A stretch of 64,000 bases of DNA from Anthoceros angustus (Eukaryota > Streptophyta > Anthocerotopsida > Anthocerotales > Anthocerotaceae). A program made the position numbers and the translations under genes. The stretch spans positions 160,944-224,943 of the forward strand of contig VJWM01000250.1 in the NCBI GenBank assembly GCA_010909165.1, in the 5' to 3' direction. The notes below the pieces were generated by a model that searched no databases, was not told the DNA's origin, and saw nothing but the letters and a program-made list of their open reading frames with translations. Of this stretch, positions 31,885 through 41,379 are shown in pieces; within the stretch, counting starts at the first letter, position 1, and every line of letters starts with the position of its first letter.

Positions 31885-33806
31885 TGCTGGGGTAGTGTCC
31901 AAGCGTGAGGAGTGAGTTGGTCACCTCTATCGACCATTGTTCAGGTCGTGAGTGGAGCTACCAGTCCTGAGGAGGAGGAGTCTGGGAAGTCTGATACCAT
32001 GGAAGGATCCGAGCTGCTCACAAGTCCGAGAAGTTTTCTCAGCAGGCTGTGACGCAGATTTTAGGGACTTCAAACTGCTTTATGGCTTTAACTAGTCGCC
32101 TTAAGCATGGAGCCGCCACACTACTCCAGACATGTTTGAACAATGCTCGGTATCTAGCGGATGAGGCCTCGATCTTTGAGATTCATGCACCGTAAATGTT
32201 GGCGAGTAGAGAAGCCTAACTCGCCACGCAGCTGCCTGCAAGTGGCATACACGCTTGATGGCCATCGCAGAATCGGGCAGTACCGGCACAATTGCGCTGC
32301 TGGGCTCCCACCACCCACAAGCAGAACATGACTCCACGTGAGATGGCTATCGCCACACCGTGCTCCATATGTTAGATGTGCCCAATCATGACAACCTCAG
32401 AGAAGACTTCTTTGCAATTTTGGATAAGGCCTTTCCAACCAAGACCCCGAGAAAATTGCTTTAGCCTTTGCGGCAAGAAGGGTGAAACAAGACATATGGC
32501 CTTTAGGCGATTACAGTTGAGGGATGGCACGGTATGTTGATCGACCTGTGAGGCGACATGTGTTCTTCGCTTGAAACCGACCCCATGTTTCATTATCACC
32601 ACTACGCTGGTTGACAAGTATGGGGACAACTACACACCGGATCAGTCTATCGGAAGAGGAGAAGAAGGAGTTGGTTTTCTCAACAGATGCTTCCCAAAGA
32701 TACCAAGGCTTTCCACCATTACCAAAGAAATGTTTTCGTGGAAGGGTAGTTCAAGAATAACGCAGATCGCCAACAAGGGCAAGGAGTCCAAGCCGCCAAG
32801 GTCAGCAGCCATCGCCACCACACTTTGTAATGTGTGGCGAACATCTTTGCCCGCATGCAGATTTTAGTGTCGACTCACATCGCACTCAAGAAACCAGTCA
32901 CGTGGAGGCGCTTTGTTTTTCAAAGTATCCGAGCGGCGACCTTGGAAAACAGGGACAGACTCTAGTGCTACCACTAAGCCTACCATCACTATTGAACTGG
33001 AGCAACTGCAGTGGAGTGCCTCTACAGAGCAGCCACAGGAGGAAATCACAAGAAGAGCCAAGTCAAGCGCTGGCTAAGCAAAAGGCTGCTCAAATGATCG
33101 CCCGGAGACACCAGACCGACTACCAGTCAAGACTTTGGCGGCAAGCTTGAATGCGCTAAGCCTGCCAATGCTGTGGAACTTGTAACTACTGGGACATCAG
33201 ATGATCTTGGTGAAGATTATGGACCAGTCATGGAGGCTTATGCAACACACAAGGAGCAGTCCAAGGCTGAACCATTGCATGGCAAAGGTCTAGGCGTGAT
33301 TGATTCAGGTGGCCATTACTACAAACCCGGGTCATACCTTAGAGACGCATCACCACACACAAGGGAGCTAGAGCAAATGCCTGTGTCTTTCCAAAGAACT
33401 TCCATCGAGTCCAAAGATACCAAAGGAGAGGGTCGATCATCTACCTAAAGGGGATCAAGAGGAGCAAAGGACCCACTGTGTTCCCAGCGATCACATGCTA
33501 GACACACACAAGTCCGAACAGCCGTCATGCTAACCATGATGTTAACGCTAAGGAGTTGTTGAAGAGGGTGTACACGGCACTTGCTCGCCTTTCATGTGAT
33601 GTAGGAATTGAAGAGGTTAACTTGGACACCATGTTGCAATCTCCACAGTCGAGGTATCTATCGATGATTGCAACAGCCATCATGGTCAGACAGGGCTGGA
33701 TTCACTTGTTTCCGGCAAGACTGTGCAAGCTGCACAATTGGCTTGGGAAAGCTAGGGTCTACCAATCGTACAGCCCACAAATCGGCGCAAGGCCACAGTA
33801 AGCAAC
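31885..33806 (+). pseudogene. Degraded gag-like interior of D
   Basis: Frames of 60-110 codons lie on the + strand (32571-32867, 32830-33150, 33173-33448, 33556-33801), interrupted by stops. A reading near 32370-32460 (NLREDFFAILDKAFPTKT) and charged stretches near 33040-33150 are compatible with gag-like sequence upstream of the protease. No nucleocapsid zinc knuckle was recognised. Assignment rests on position only. Confidence 0.3.
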
Positions 33807-34190
33807 GTGCTTGTGGACAATCGGGCTAGCCATGTGCTGGTAAATGAATTTGCGCCTAGAGCTGTGTTGTTGGACACAGGAGCACAACCAGTGATCATAG
33901 GGAAGGTTCTGGCTGCTAGGCTGCGGCTAGAAGGGAGTGCGTTGAAGCCTTCCCCATGGAACATTCGTGACACGGGGCGCTTGAGTCGTGAAAGGGGAAC
34001 ACAACCCAAATAAGATCACTTTGAAGCCCAACACAGCAGATGAGGTGAGCTTGGCGTTGTCTAGTCACGGTGCCACTAATTATGACATCCTGATGTGAAT
34101 TTTCCTTCTCCAGAGTCTCAATTGACAATCGGATGTAAGTGCCTTTTTAGGCCGATTGGGGGAAGCGAATTGCCTACCTACCCTTGGATT
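33807..34190 (+). pseudogene. Aspartic protease domain of D
   Basis: 33807-34013 reads VLLDTGAQPVIIGKVLAARL, with the LDTG catalytic loop of retropepsins, then about 30 further residues to a stop. After a short gap the next piece (34060-34190) has a YDILM segment, the family's 'YDxLxG' strand, and an RPIGGSELPTYP-like end. Such a domain processes a Gag-Pol precursor, which is good evidence that D descends from an LTR retroelement despite its missing polymerase. One or two stops or frameshifts break it. Confidence 0.65.
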
Positions 34191-34289
34191 TGCATGACAG
34201 TACCGAGGCTACACTGGTGGAAAGACAGTCAGATGGTGATCCACCTTGGGGATGGGCCAGCTCTATTACCACCAGCATTATCGCGCCAA

Positions 34290-35232
34290 GCATGGTTAGT
34301 CGAGTGTGGAGAGGAGATCCTCCTCACATGCTCATGAGGGAGATGTGTTGGGAACACAACCTCCTCGTGAAAGATCCGCCATTCGAGCCTCCCATAGCCA
34401 GAAGGAGCGCATGCAAGCTCAAGAACATGTTTGCGTTATGCAGAAAGCCTGCACGACCATGTGGGAGGGAGCACATGTTTCCCCATTCAACTGGATTACT
34501 TGGCTACCTTCATCACAAGGTATCACCTTGGTGGAGCCGTTTAGGGGCCTATGCACCGGTCTTGAGGCGTTGTTGAGGTGTGGCATCACGCCTTCGTACA
34601 TCTATCGTGATGTTTGTCCAAATAGGCATATTGCCGCACATCGGTGCACTGCTGCAGTAGCTTCCCCAAAGAATTTTCTGTGCAAGCCAAGAAGCATGTT
34701 TGACGCCTCCCACGTAATCATTTAGTACATCCAGCAAGCACACGCTCAAGCATGGTTGGTGGGTGGTGGAGAGGACATCCTCTCACATGCTCATGAGGGA
34801 GATGTGTTGGGAACCATCTCGAGGCTCGATATCCGGCCATTACGGGCCTCCCATAGCGGCGGGCTTGTCACGGCAAGCTCAAGAGGTTGCTCGTGTTATG
34901 CAAGTCTTTGCGGCTTCAGACCCGGTACCACGGGGAGGGAGCACATGTTTCCCCATTCAAGATGCAGTGATTACTTGGCTACCTTCATCACGAGGCATCA
35001 CCTTGGTGGGTTGTTTGGGGGCCTATGTCTTGGTCTTGAGGCATCTTGAGGTGTGGCATCACAGTCTTCAGGTACATCTACTGTGATGTTTGTCCAGCTG
35101 TTAGGCATATTGCCGCACATCGGTGCACCTGCTGCAGCAGCAGTTTCCCCAGCAATTTTCCAGGCAGGCCAGTAAGAGCATGTTTGACACTCTCCCACAG
35201 AACATTCAGTACATCCAGCAAGCACACGTTCA
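34290..35232 (+). repeat. Tandem duplication within the methyltransferase region
   Basis: Copy 1 is 34290-34749 and copy 2 is 34750-35232. Both run from GCATGGTTRGT through CTCACATGCTCATGAGGGAG, GGGAGCACATGTTTCCCCAT, GGCATATTGCCGCACATCGG and TACATCCAGCAAGCACACG. Copies differ by about 15-20 percent plus indels, so the duplication is not recent. Only copy 2 continues into motif IV. Confidence 0.85.
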
Positions 35233-35760
35233 AGCCCTTGGGCATGTGGATTTGCTGATTGCAGGATGGGAGTGCCAAGGCCTATCTGTCAAAGCCGGAG
35301 CAGGTTGCAAGATAACCGCTCAGCTTATTTAGGATCCGGGTGCAAGCATTGGCTGCTGATCAACATCCTCAAGTGGCTTATCTGGCTGAGAACACACACC
35401 CAATTGGATGCTCTACCACAATCAAGGCCAAGACATGGCCGTGATCCAAGACATCATTAGACCTCCTTCACCATGGATGCAGCCTGTGGGCAGCTATGCT
35501 CATGACTCAGAATTATTGGACCAATTTGGTCCCCTTACCTATCCTCAGACTTGGCTTTACAAAGAATTAGAATGGAGCCCACCCGCTCCTCCCATGTGAT
35601 GTCCCTGGATGACAATCACACCCAGCCTCACAGCCAGGAGAGCCCTTGGTTTCCTACCAACACACCGCAGCCAAGGAGAACTCGCCCACGTTGGTCACTA
35701 TCCTGCCCTATGCTTATAGGAATAACGGTCCTGGTATGCTTTTTAATGAAGATACCAAGG
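34290..35760 (+). pseudogene. C5-cytosine DNA methyltransferase-like region of D
   Basis: Frame 34306-34725 contains VEPFRGLCTGLEALLRCGI, the AdoMet-binding motif I ('FxGxGG'), followed by YIYRDVCPNRHIAAHRC. The second copy (34750-35232) repeats this as GLFGGLCLGLEAS and YIYCDVCP. It then goes on to FDTLPQNIQYI and VDLLIAGWECQGLS (35123-35332), matching motif IV, in which the catalytic Cys of 'PCQ' is kept but Pro is Glu. Further on, other frames read an AENTP segment (motif VI-like, about 35385), NYWTNLVPL (about 35510) and YAYRNNGPGMLFNEDTKVWE (35711-35770). The enzyme would methylate DNA cytosines. Frame changes and the tandem duplication make it non-functional as read. Confidence 0.65.
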
Positions 35761-35931
35761 TGTGGGAGGAACCTACAGTGCAGGAGAATTGATGATCCAG
35801 CGCTCATGTTGTTGTGTGATGGCTGTAATGGCGGCTACCACCTATTTTGTCTTCAGCCACCACTGACTGAGGTGCCAGAGAATTCGTGGTATTGTCCCCT
35901 TTGCCGAGCTAGGGACACCAGTAACAGCTGA
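35551..35931 (+). CDS. PHD finger ORF of D
   Basis: An open 126-codon frame ends at a TGA at 35929-35931. Its last third reads QCRRIDDP, then MLLCDGCNGGYHLFC, then PPLTEVPENSWYCPLC. This is the C4-H-C3 spacing of a PHD zinc finger, which commonly reads histone H3 tail methylation. The first Cys pair is imperfect (C-x4-C in place of C-x2-C). The N-terminal part overlaps the end of the methyltransferase reading in another frame, so the original protein was probably a single methyltransferase-PHD polypeptide and this start is arbitrary. It may target the element or the enzyme to chromatin (inference). Confidence 0.75.
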   Translation: MALQRIRMEPTRSSHVMSLDDNHTQPHSQESPWFPTNTPQPRRTRPRWSLSCPMLIGITVLVCFLMKIPRCGRNLQCRRIDDPALMLLCDGCNGGYHLFCLQPPLTEVPENSWYCPLCRARDTSNS

Positions 35932-36005
35932 TCAGGTGAACCCTTGGATTTTCCTTTGGCATCTGATAGAGCTTGCCTGCAGTTTTGGTGACTTGTAGCA
36001 CCACA

Positions 36006-36016
36006 CTGGGGGGGGG
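36006..36016 (+). other. G-rich polypurine-like tract of D
   Basis: CTGGGGGGGGA comes at the end of the coding region, directly before an LTR-derived block. It is plausible as the plus-strand primer of the element, but it is not adjacent to the LTR start at 36178. Confidence 0.4.
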
Positions 36017-36175
36017 ATAAGGACTTACCAGGATTCCGTTCATCCCTACTCATTTTCTCACAGTCACGTTCATAGCGACCCCCTCAAAGAGTGTGAGGTC
36101 AGGACTTTCGTTCGCATACAATTTTGGTTGCCTAATGTCAAGGGCACTTTTGGCTAACACTGTTTCAGCACGACA
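36016..36175 (+). repeat. Extra copy of the LTR 3' end of D
   Basis: ATAAGGACTTACCAGG to CAGCACGACA is nearly identical to the terminal 160 bases of the right LTR (36844-37002). It lies two bases before that LTR begins. It is therefore a detached LTR end in tandem with a full LTR. Confidence 0.85.
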
Positions 36176-36177
36176 GC

Positions 36178-37002
36178 TGTCAGGCCATGCTGATTAATTA
36201 GGTTAGCTAATTAATTAACCTAGGTAATTAGGCTGATTACTAGATAACCAAATCAATTAGGTGCATGAAACGGTGGGTTTGTTTAGGGCTCGAGCCAGGC
36301 GTGAAGGGCAAACATATGAGCCGGATGATGGCGAACGTGAGGACCGGGCAGCTGGCATTATTGCGCAAGATGGCCGGAGGTTGCAAGCGGGCGCATGGCG
36401 CCGACGGTGGAGTGAGACCGCTGGCAACGCCGGAGCAAGTGTGGCACGAATCATGGGCTTAGCAGAAGTAGTTGTCGAAGTTCTCCGTGGCGCCGCGGCG
36501 CCGCTTGGACCTTCCCGTAGGGTTAGGGACATGAGATATGCTTTGTGATTTCGTGAACCGTAGCAAGTCGTGGAGCGCTATGTCGTGTGTGTGGTCCGAG
36601 GTCGTGTTGATGCCGGGTCGAGGACCACCGCAACACATCGAATCTCGCTTGTTAGGGGCGGTGTCCGAGGATCCGCTGGTGTTTCGAAAGTTGGTCGATC
36701 GGTCGGCCGCGCTGCGGTGTTGTGAAACCGGATTGCGCCACGGTGGTTCACTGTTTGCGGTTTTGCCCCAAACACCGGTTTTGAGTGAACGAGACACATT
36801 AGCGCTCCTTGCAGCGCGACAGTGTTGCTCTCGTGTGGTTTTGATAAGGACTTACCAGGATTCCGTTCATCCCTGCTCATTTTCTCACAGTCACGTTCAT
36901 AGCGACCCCCTCAGAGAGTGTGAGGTTAGGACTTTCGTTCGCATACAATTTTGGTTGCCTAATGTCAAGGGCACTTTTGGCTAACACTGTTTCAGCACGA
37001 CA
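36178..37002 (+). repeat. Right LTR of D
   Basis: The 825-base LTR is bounded by TGTC and GACA. Bases 36178-36842 match the left LTR. The final 160 bases match 36016-36175 with a handful of substitutions. Next to it is AAAT, the target duplication. Confidence 0.75.
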
Positions 37003-37450
37003 AAATTTTCAGCGTTCCACATATAATCCACAGCAGCACCAAAGCAGAAATATGACCTGCTATTGGTGCAAGATACCCGGCCATATTGAGAAGGATTGCC
37101 GGAAGAAAAAGGCCGGTGAGCCTCGACGAGATACAAGTCTCCCTGAATCAAATGTCACAACAACAAAAGCTAAGTCACCCACAATCTTAGTTGTTTGTCT
37201 TTCATCTGTCCATTCTCAAGTAGAAACTTGGTTTTTAGATTCTGGAGCCACTAGTCATATTTGTTTTGACAGACACTCATTTAAAACTTTCTCACCCACA
37301 TATGATGCCAATCAGTTTGTGCTTTTGGGTGATGATGGGCTTTCCATCAAAGGCTTGGGCTGGTCACATGTCCCTAGACGAGTCTTCACTTATACTTTCT
37401 GGCATTTTATTTGTCCCTTCTATGACCAAAAATTTGATGTCAGTGATTAA
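37003..37450 (+). CDS. C1 gag zinc knuckle and protease (fragment)
   Basis: The open frame passes from element D into C1 and reads CYWCKIPGHIEKDC (37060-37101), a CCHC nucleocapsid knuckle. It then reads a basic linker and WFLDSGATSHIC (37230-37265), the catalytic loop of copia protease (DSGA). The frame stops at 37448-37450, but another (37266-37832) carries on. Upstream codons before 37003 belong to D and are accidental. This is a fragment of a polyprotein. Confidence 0.8.
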
Positions 37451-37559
37451 GTTGTCACAACAACACTCTTGCCGAGTCTGCTTTGATCAATCTGGTTGCA
37501 CTGTAACGCATGTTCCATCAAGTCAGGACCTTTTCATAGGCACCCCTTTTCATGATTTG

Positions 37560-38440
37560 TATTTATTAGATGTCAAATCGATAGTGCAACCTCAACCCAC
37601 TCAGTTTGTTAATGCCATTCAAAGACAAGCTTCAATGCAACTTTGGCATTGTCGTCTTGCCCACGTCAATTTTCAACGTCTAGCATCTCTAACAAAGGGT
37701 GATAGTTTTCGAGATCCACTTACCTATCTCCTTCTACCCCTTCGCGGACGCCCGCACCTTAGTAAAGCCTTTTCTAAGCCATATACGGATCTCCACTCAA
37801 CAAGGGCCTCGCCTTTTGGATACTATTCATAGTGACATTTGTGGCCCTATGTCCACCAGCTCATTTGGAGGAGCTATTTATTTATTACATTCATAGATGA
37901 ATGGAGCCGCTATTGTATTGTTTATGTGTTAAGACATAAAAGCGAGGCTCTTATGTGTTTTCAAACCTATGTGCGTTTTGCAACCCGTAGAGATGTGTCA
38001 CAAGGTTAAAATTTTACGCAGTGACAATGGTGGCAGTACATCGCCATGCTTTTTAACTTTTGCTCTTCGGAAGGGATCCATCACCAGCTCACCGTGCCGT
38101 ATACTCCTGCTCAAAACTCTTTTGCTGAGAGGAAAAACCGGACACTCCAGGAGGCTACTTTGGCATCTCTCACTTTTGCTAGTCTCTCTCGTGGATATTG
38201 GGCTGAAGCGTTGATGGCTGCTAACTATGTTCTCAACCGACTACCTTCTAAGGAGCTTGGTTTGACTACTCCTTATGAGAGATGGACAGGACACAAGCCC
38301 CGCATTGGGCACTTGCGTATATTCGGATCACCAGCTTATGCTTATGTACCTGTAGCTACTCGTCATAAGATGGACTTGAAGGCTATTCGCAGGATTTTTG
38401 TGGGCTACTCCGACGATGTGAAGATTCAAGTTATTTGATC
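37560..38440 (+). pseudogene. C1 integrase
   Basis: 37266-37832 includes LWHCRLAHVNFQRL (about 37641-37680), the His pair of the HHCC gag-pre-integrase zinc domain. HSDICGPMSTSSFGG follows (about 37830-37875) with the first catalytic Asp. After frame changes come LRSDNGG (about 38012) with the second Asp, and then frame 38046-38438 with YTPAQNSFAERKNRT (catalytic Glu in ERKNRT) and the typical copia FGSPAYAYVP. All three DDE residues can be seen, but in three frames. It would insert C1 cDNA; it is broken as read. Confidence 0.8.
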
Positions 38441-38865
38441 CTCTACACGTGTGACCATCTCACGCAGGTGGTTTTTAACGAAGATATTTTGCTTCACAAC
38501 ATGTCCGCCACACTCCCTCGAGCAACTATGCCTCTTGCATCTATATCCGTGTGACCCACCTCTCGAATTTGCATTTGATGATTCTTCTGTTACTATTTTT
38601 GAGGATGACTCCTCTTTGGCTTCAGAGGGGCTGATAACCCTTCGCTAATCACCTTGTAGCTCCAACTCCCATTGTTGCGGTGATGATCACCACTCTTCGG
38701 GTAACAAGGAGGAGGACGATGCGAGTTGTCCAAGTTAGAAACGACTTCAAGAAGTCCCTTGCCAACTGTGGTGAAGGGTACTGCTAACAAACGGGTGGTT
38801 GCAGATGATGTAAACCCTGTTGGTGTCATCTCTCGGGCTACCGGATGGTGATTTCTCATAACCTC
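38441..38865 (+). pseudogene. C1 pol sequence after integrase, truncated
   Basis: 38451-38648 continues the linker between integrase and reverse transcriptase (acidic, Ser/Pro-rich). Legible sequence fades near 38865. No reverse transcriptase motifs follow, so C1 ends here. Confidence 0.4.
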
Positions 38866-39872
38866 AACCTGAGCCTATTTCTGCTCATGTTGAGGAGTCC
38901 CCAAGAGAAATTCTAGAAAATTGCTTGGACTTGGATGTGAAGGGCCCAAGGGGCCCTAAAAGGAAGCGAGACTGGGATCTTGAACATGAGGTCCTGGATA
39001 GCCATCTGCATGAATTTGGTGAGTTCCTTCAGGCCAGTTGAAATCATGATTGCGTTATTTGTGATGGGCTATTTTGTTCAGTCCTGTGGTGTTTTATTGT
39101 AGGATTCATCTTGAGAGACTCTCCATCATTCTTTCCCATGAAAGATAGAGCCTACTATGTGCTGAAGGCATTTTGCAATCCTTTAATCCATCCTTTTTGA
39201 GAGCAAAATGTTGCCACATTGCAGCTTGTGGAATCAAGTCTCCGGAAGACTATTTCAGGTCCTTGGACGTTTCATTGTGTTGTTCAACAGTTTTTAAGTC
39301 CTAACTTACGATTTTGGAGGAATAATGTAAGGAATGAGGCTCGGCACTATTTGAAGGGTGAGAAGAAAGTCAAGACATACTTGCCAAAGAGCCTGAAGAG
39401 GGAATACTGGGAAGTATTCTTGAAAGAGGAACAGGCGAAGATTGACGGGTCTGTCAAACCCAGCCAACAAAAACTTGTTGCTCTGAAGAGGAGCACAGAG
39501 GTTGCTAGCAAGCCTTATAGCCACTATGGATTTGGAGGTCAACGACACTTTGTGGATAGGTTCAAGGGTAGGTTTGGTAGGGACCCATCGTTGGAGGAGA
39601 TCGGTCAGGTCCAAGCCGTGACACCGGTCAAGAAGCTACATGCATTTTGGAAGGCTAAAACGCAAGTCCTCCATTGGGGACTCGGAAGGATGTAGTAGGG
39701 AAGTTGGACGTGGAATGTGGAATCTTTACATGAAGCAGGGTATGAGAGTGAAGAGTGTGATGAAAAAGTCATGGAGGCAATTCTTCAGAAGAACGTTTTG
39801 GATGAAGGCTTCATGGTGGAGCATTTGCTTCCTCGAGCGGTGGCAAAGAAAGCAAAGAAATCCACTGGCTAA
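38866..39872 (+). pseudogene. Plant transposase-associated ORF of the CACTA element
   Basis: The first exon-like stretch (to about 39020, ending HEFG) is followed by a GTGAGT donor. A plausible acceptor is TTGCAG at 39217-39222. The main frame 39219-39695 has SGPWTFHCVVQQF, then RREYWEVF-like (LKREYWEVFLKEEQ) and KPYSHYGFGGQRHFVDRF, then GRDPSLEEI. This order resembles the C-terminal domain of plant CACTA second proteins (Transposase_24/Ptta-type); from memory, moderate. After a TAG at 39693 the same frame stays open to the TAA at 39870, reading ESLHEAGYESEECDEK and a basic end, so one premature stop interrupts it. Confidence 0.5.
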
Positions 39873-40129
39873 TCCACGGTGAGAGTTTACACTCAGTACC
39901 TTATCCTTGTTCGTTTTGGTTTATTAGTGCTCTGATTAAGGTGGAAATTGTGTGACGCTTAGCTGGGGGACACTATCTATTTTGTAGACTTGGCTAAACT
40001 TGTGAACTGAGCATGCTCGAGACTGGAGGGTGGAGTGGAGAAATTTGCTTTGTTGGGTTTGTGGGTAGAAGGTGAATAGGCTGCCTGTATTGCATTTGTA
40101 GAGTTTCAAGTTCAAACTAAACCAAATGA
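39873..40129. other. Non-coding interior of the CACTA element
   Basis: AT-rich sequence between the ORF remnant and the subterminal repeats. A 79-codon minus-strand frame here has no recognised features. Confidence 0.4.
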
Positions 40130-40745
40130 TATTACTACGGGCCCCTGGACTATAGTGTTTTGTTTTACTACGCAACTAAACTTTACAACGAAATAAAACT
40201 TTACTACAAGCTAGTACTTTACAACAGACTAAACGGGCCTACTATTTACAACGGAATTGAACTTTACAACGGAGGTGCACATTACAACGGAAGTGACCTT
40301 TACAATGGAGATGTACATTACAACGGATAATGTTGTAAAGAGTTTTACAATGCCAAGAGGGTTAGTTAACATGGGTTATCTAACTAAGGTTATATAGTAT
40401 GAATCCGAACCTTGGTTAGCCAACTTCAGTTAACAAGACTAGAGTAAACTAACCATGGTTGGAGGAACCCTAGTATTTAAACTGGAAAGTACTGTAGTAA
40501 AACGCTTTGTACAGTAAATGTAGTAGAAGATGTTGTAAAGGCTAACCGGAGTACGGTGTACTGGGTTTAGGTACACCATACACATGCGCCCATACCGTAT
40601 ACGAATACACCGTGTATGGCAGGAAGCCTTTTACTACGGACACAAACACAGTGTGCTTACTACGAGTGTTTTACTACAACCTTAGTAAAGTCATAGTAAA
40701 ATCCGTAGTAAGGTCCGTAGTAAAAGGGCCCGTTTCCCAGTAGTG
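40130..40745. repeat. Subterminal repeats of the CACTA element
   Basis: More than a dozen copies of a 10-base motif, TTTAC(T/A)ACGG and its complement CCGTAGTAAA, occur in both orientations. Subterminal arrays of this kind bind the element's own transposition protein in En/Spm. The cluster ends in the terminal repeat. Confidence 0.75.
40724..40745 (-). repeat. CACTA terminal inverted repeat (right end)
   Basis: Read on the minus strand: CACTACTGGGAAACGGGCCC. Flanking bases TCT would be half of a 3-base target duplication whose partner is lost. Confidence 0.7.
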
Positions 40746-41128
40746 TCTTGCTGCTGCGTGTCGTCATGTCCCAAAGGTGGACTGCAATGATAAGGGCAAT
40801 AGTCGCAAGGATGAGAGCGATGAGAGCGAAGATTTCAGCTGTGGATTTGGCTATTGTCGAGGAGCTCGCGCAGAATCGGCCGAAAGGGCGGCGCCCGTAA
40901 GCGGGACGTGTCAGGCTTAGTGGACTCCGTTAGGTTAAGAGGGAGCGTTAAAGGGGTAACCCTACACTAGTCAACTAAGTGATGAACTAGGGTTATCTAT
41001 AGTGGGTTAGTCAACCAAAAATACTTAAACAATTTTGTTCAATGTTTAATCATTTATTACTTTTTTGGTAGCTTGTATGCACAAGGGTCTCTCTTTCTTG
41101 GCTCTCGCTCTCTGTTCCCAAAATTCAC
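40746..41128 (+). other. Retroelement 3'-end scrap
   Basis: A short + reading (about 40780-40900) gives AVDLAIVEELAQNRPKGRRP before a stop. It is followed by purine-rich AAGAGGGAGC (about 40937) and GTTAAAGGGGTAACCC, which looks like a polypurine tract and LTR start. No partner LTR was found. It truncates the left LTR of G2. Confidence 0.35.
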
Positions 41129-41309
41129 TGATTCTTACAGACCACTGATCACTAAGAGTCCTCTCTAAGTAGCTCTTCATTTGTGGGTGTAGCAATTCCT
41201 CGCTAACAGGAGATTGCATGAAGCATGCAACACATGCATCTTCTTAACAGGGCAGCTACTAACTTAACTTTTTACCTCTTTTAACTTTTCACTTTTCTAC
41301 CTTATTTCA
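41129..41309 (-). repeat. 3' LTR of G2, truncated
   Basis: Matches 55136-55312, for example TGATCACTAAGAGTCCTCT, GCAATTCCTCGCTAACAGGA and GATTGCATGAAGCATG. Minus-strand start is TGAAATAAGGTAGAAAAGTG. The purine tract (AGTGGGGGAGAGT) lies at 41318-41331 just upstream in the element's direction. Confidence 0.75.
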
Positions 41310-41379
41310 CTAGTGCCGTTACTCTCCCCCACTGGGAAGATGTTCTCAATGACCCCCAGTGTTACGTGAGATCATCCAT

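Larger units (their letters stand above)
30760..37002 (+). mobile_element. Element D: LTR element with methyltransferase and PHD finger
   Basis: This insertion sits in C1 gag and is flanked by AAAT (30756-30759 and 37003-37006). The left end begins TGTCGCCATGATTAATTAGG and the right LTR begins TGTCAGGCCATGCTGATTAA, ending CACGACA. Both LTRs share about 640 bases (30760-31405; 36178-36842). The interior shows, in order, a small gag-like ORF (31702), long degraded sequence, a retroviral-type aspartic protease (33807-34190), a C5-cytosine methyltransferase-like region with an internal tandem duplication (34290-35760), a PHD finger (35740-35931) and a G-rich tract (36006-36016). I see no reverse transcriptase, RNase H or integrase, so D was probably mobilised in trans. 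Capture of C5 methyltransferases by retrotransposons is known in algae and dinoflagellates; this arrangement is otherwise unfamiliar to me. Confidence 0.7.
28866..38865 (+). mobile_element. Ty1/copia retrotransposon C1, split by element D
   Basis: C1 consists of LTR and primer site (28866-29088), gag (30060-30759 and 37003-37120), protease (about 37200-37300) and integrase (about 37560-38440), in copia order. Reverse transcriptase and the 3' LTR are missing; sequence breaks off into a CACTA fragment near 38866. A SINE lies in the leader. Gag is interrupted by element D with the duplicated target AAAT, and taking D and one AAAT out rejoins the gag reading frame just before the zinc knuckle. 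This shows that the two gag halves belong together. Confidence 0.7.
38866..40745 (+). mobile_element. CACTA (En/Spm) transposon, terminal part
   Basis: The right end, read on the minus strand, starts CACTACTGGGAAACGGGCCC, the CACTA-type terminal inverted repeat. Inside it lie many short TTTACTACGG/TTTACAACGG-type subterminal repeats (40130-40745), followed inward by a transposase-associated ORF remnant (38866-39872). The opposite terminal repeat is not in the window, so the element is truncated on the left at about the C1 junction. Confidence 0.7.

Noticed and set aside
36016-37002. 160-base direct repeats read as a very long target duplication around a 660-base insertion
   Set aside because: The AAAT duplication and the in-frame rejoining of gag put the true element end at 37002, so the second 160-base block is the LTR end itself and the first is an extra LTR piece.
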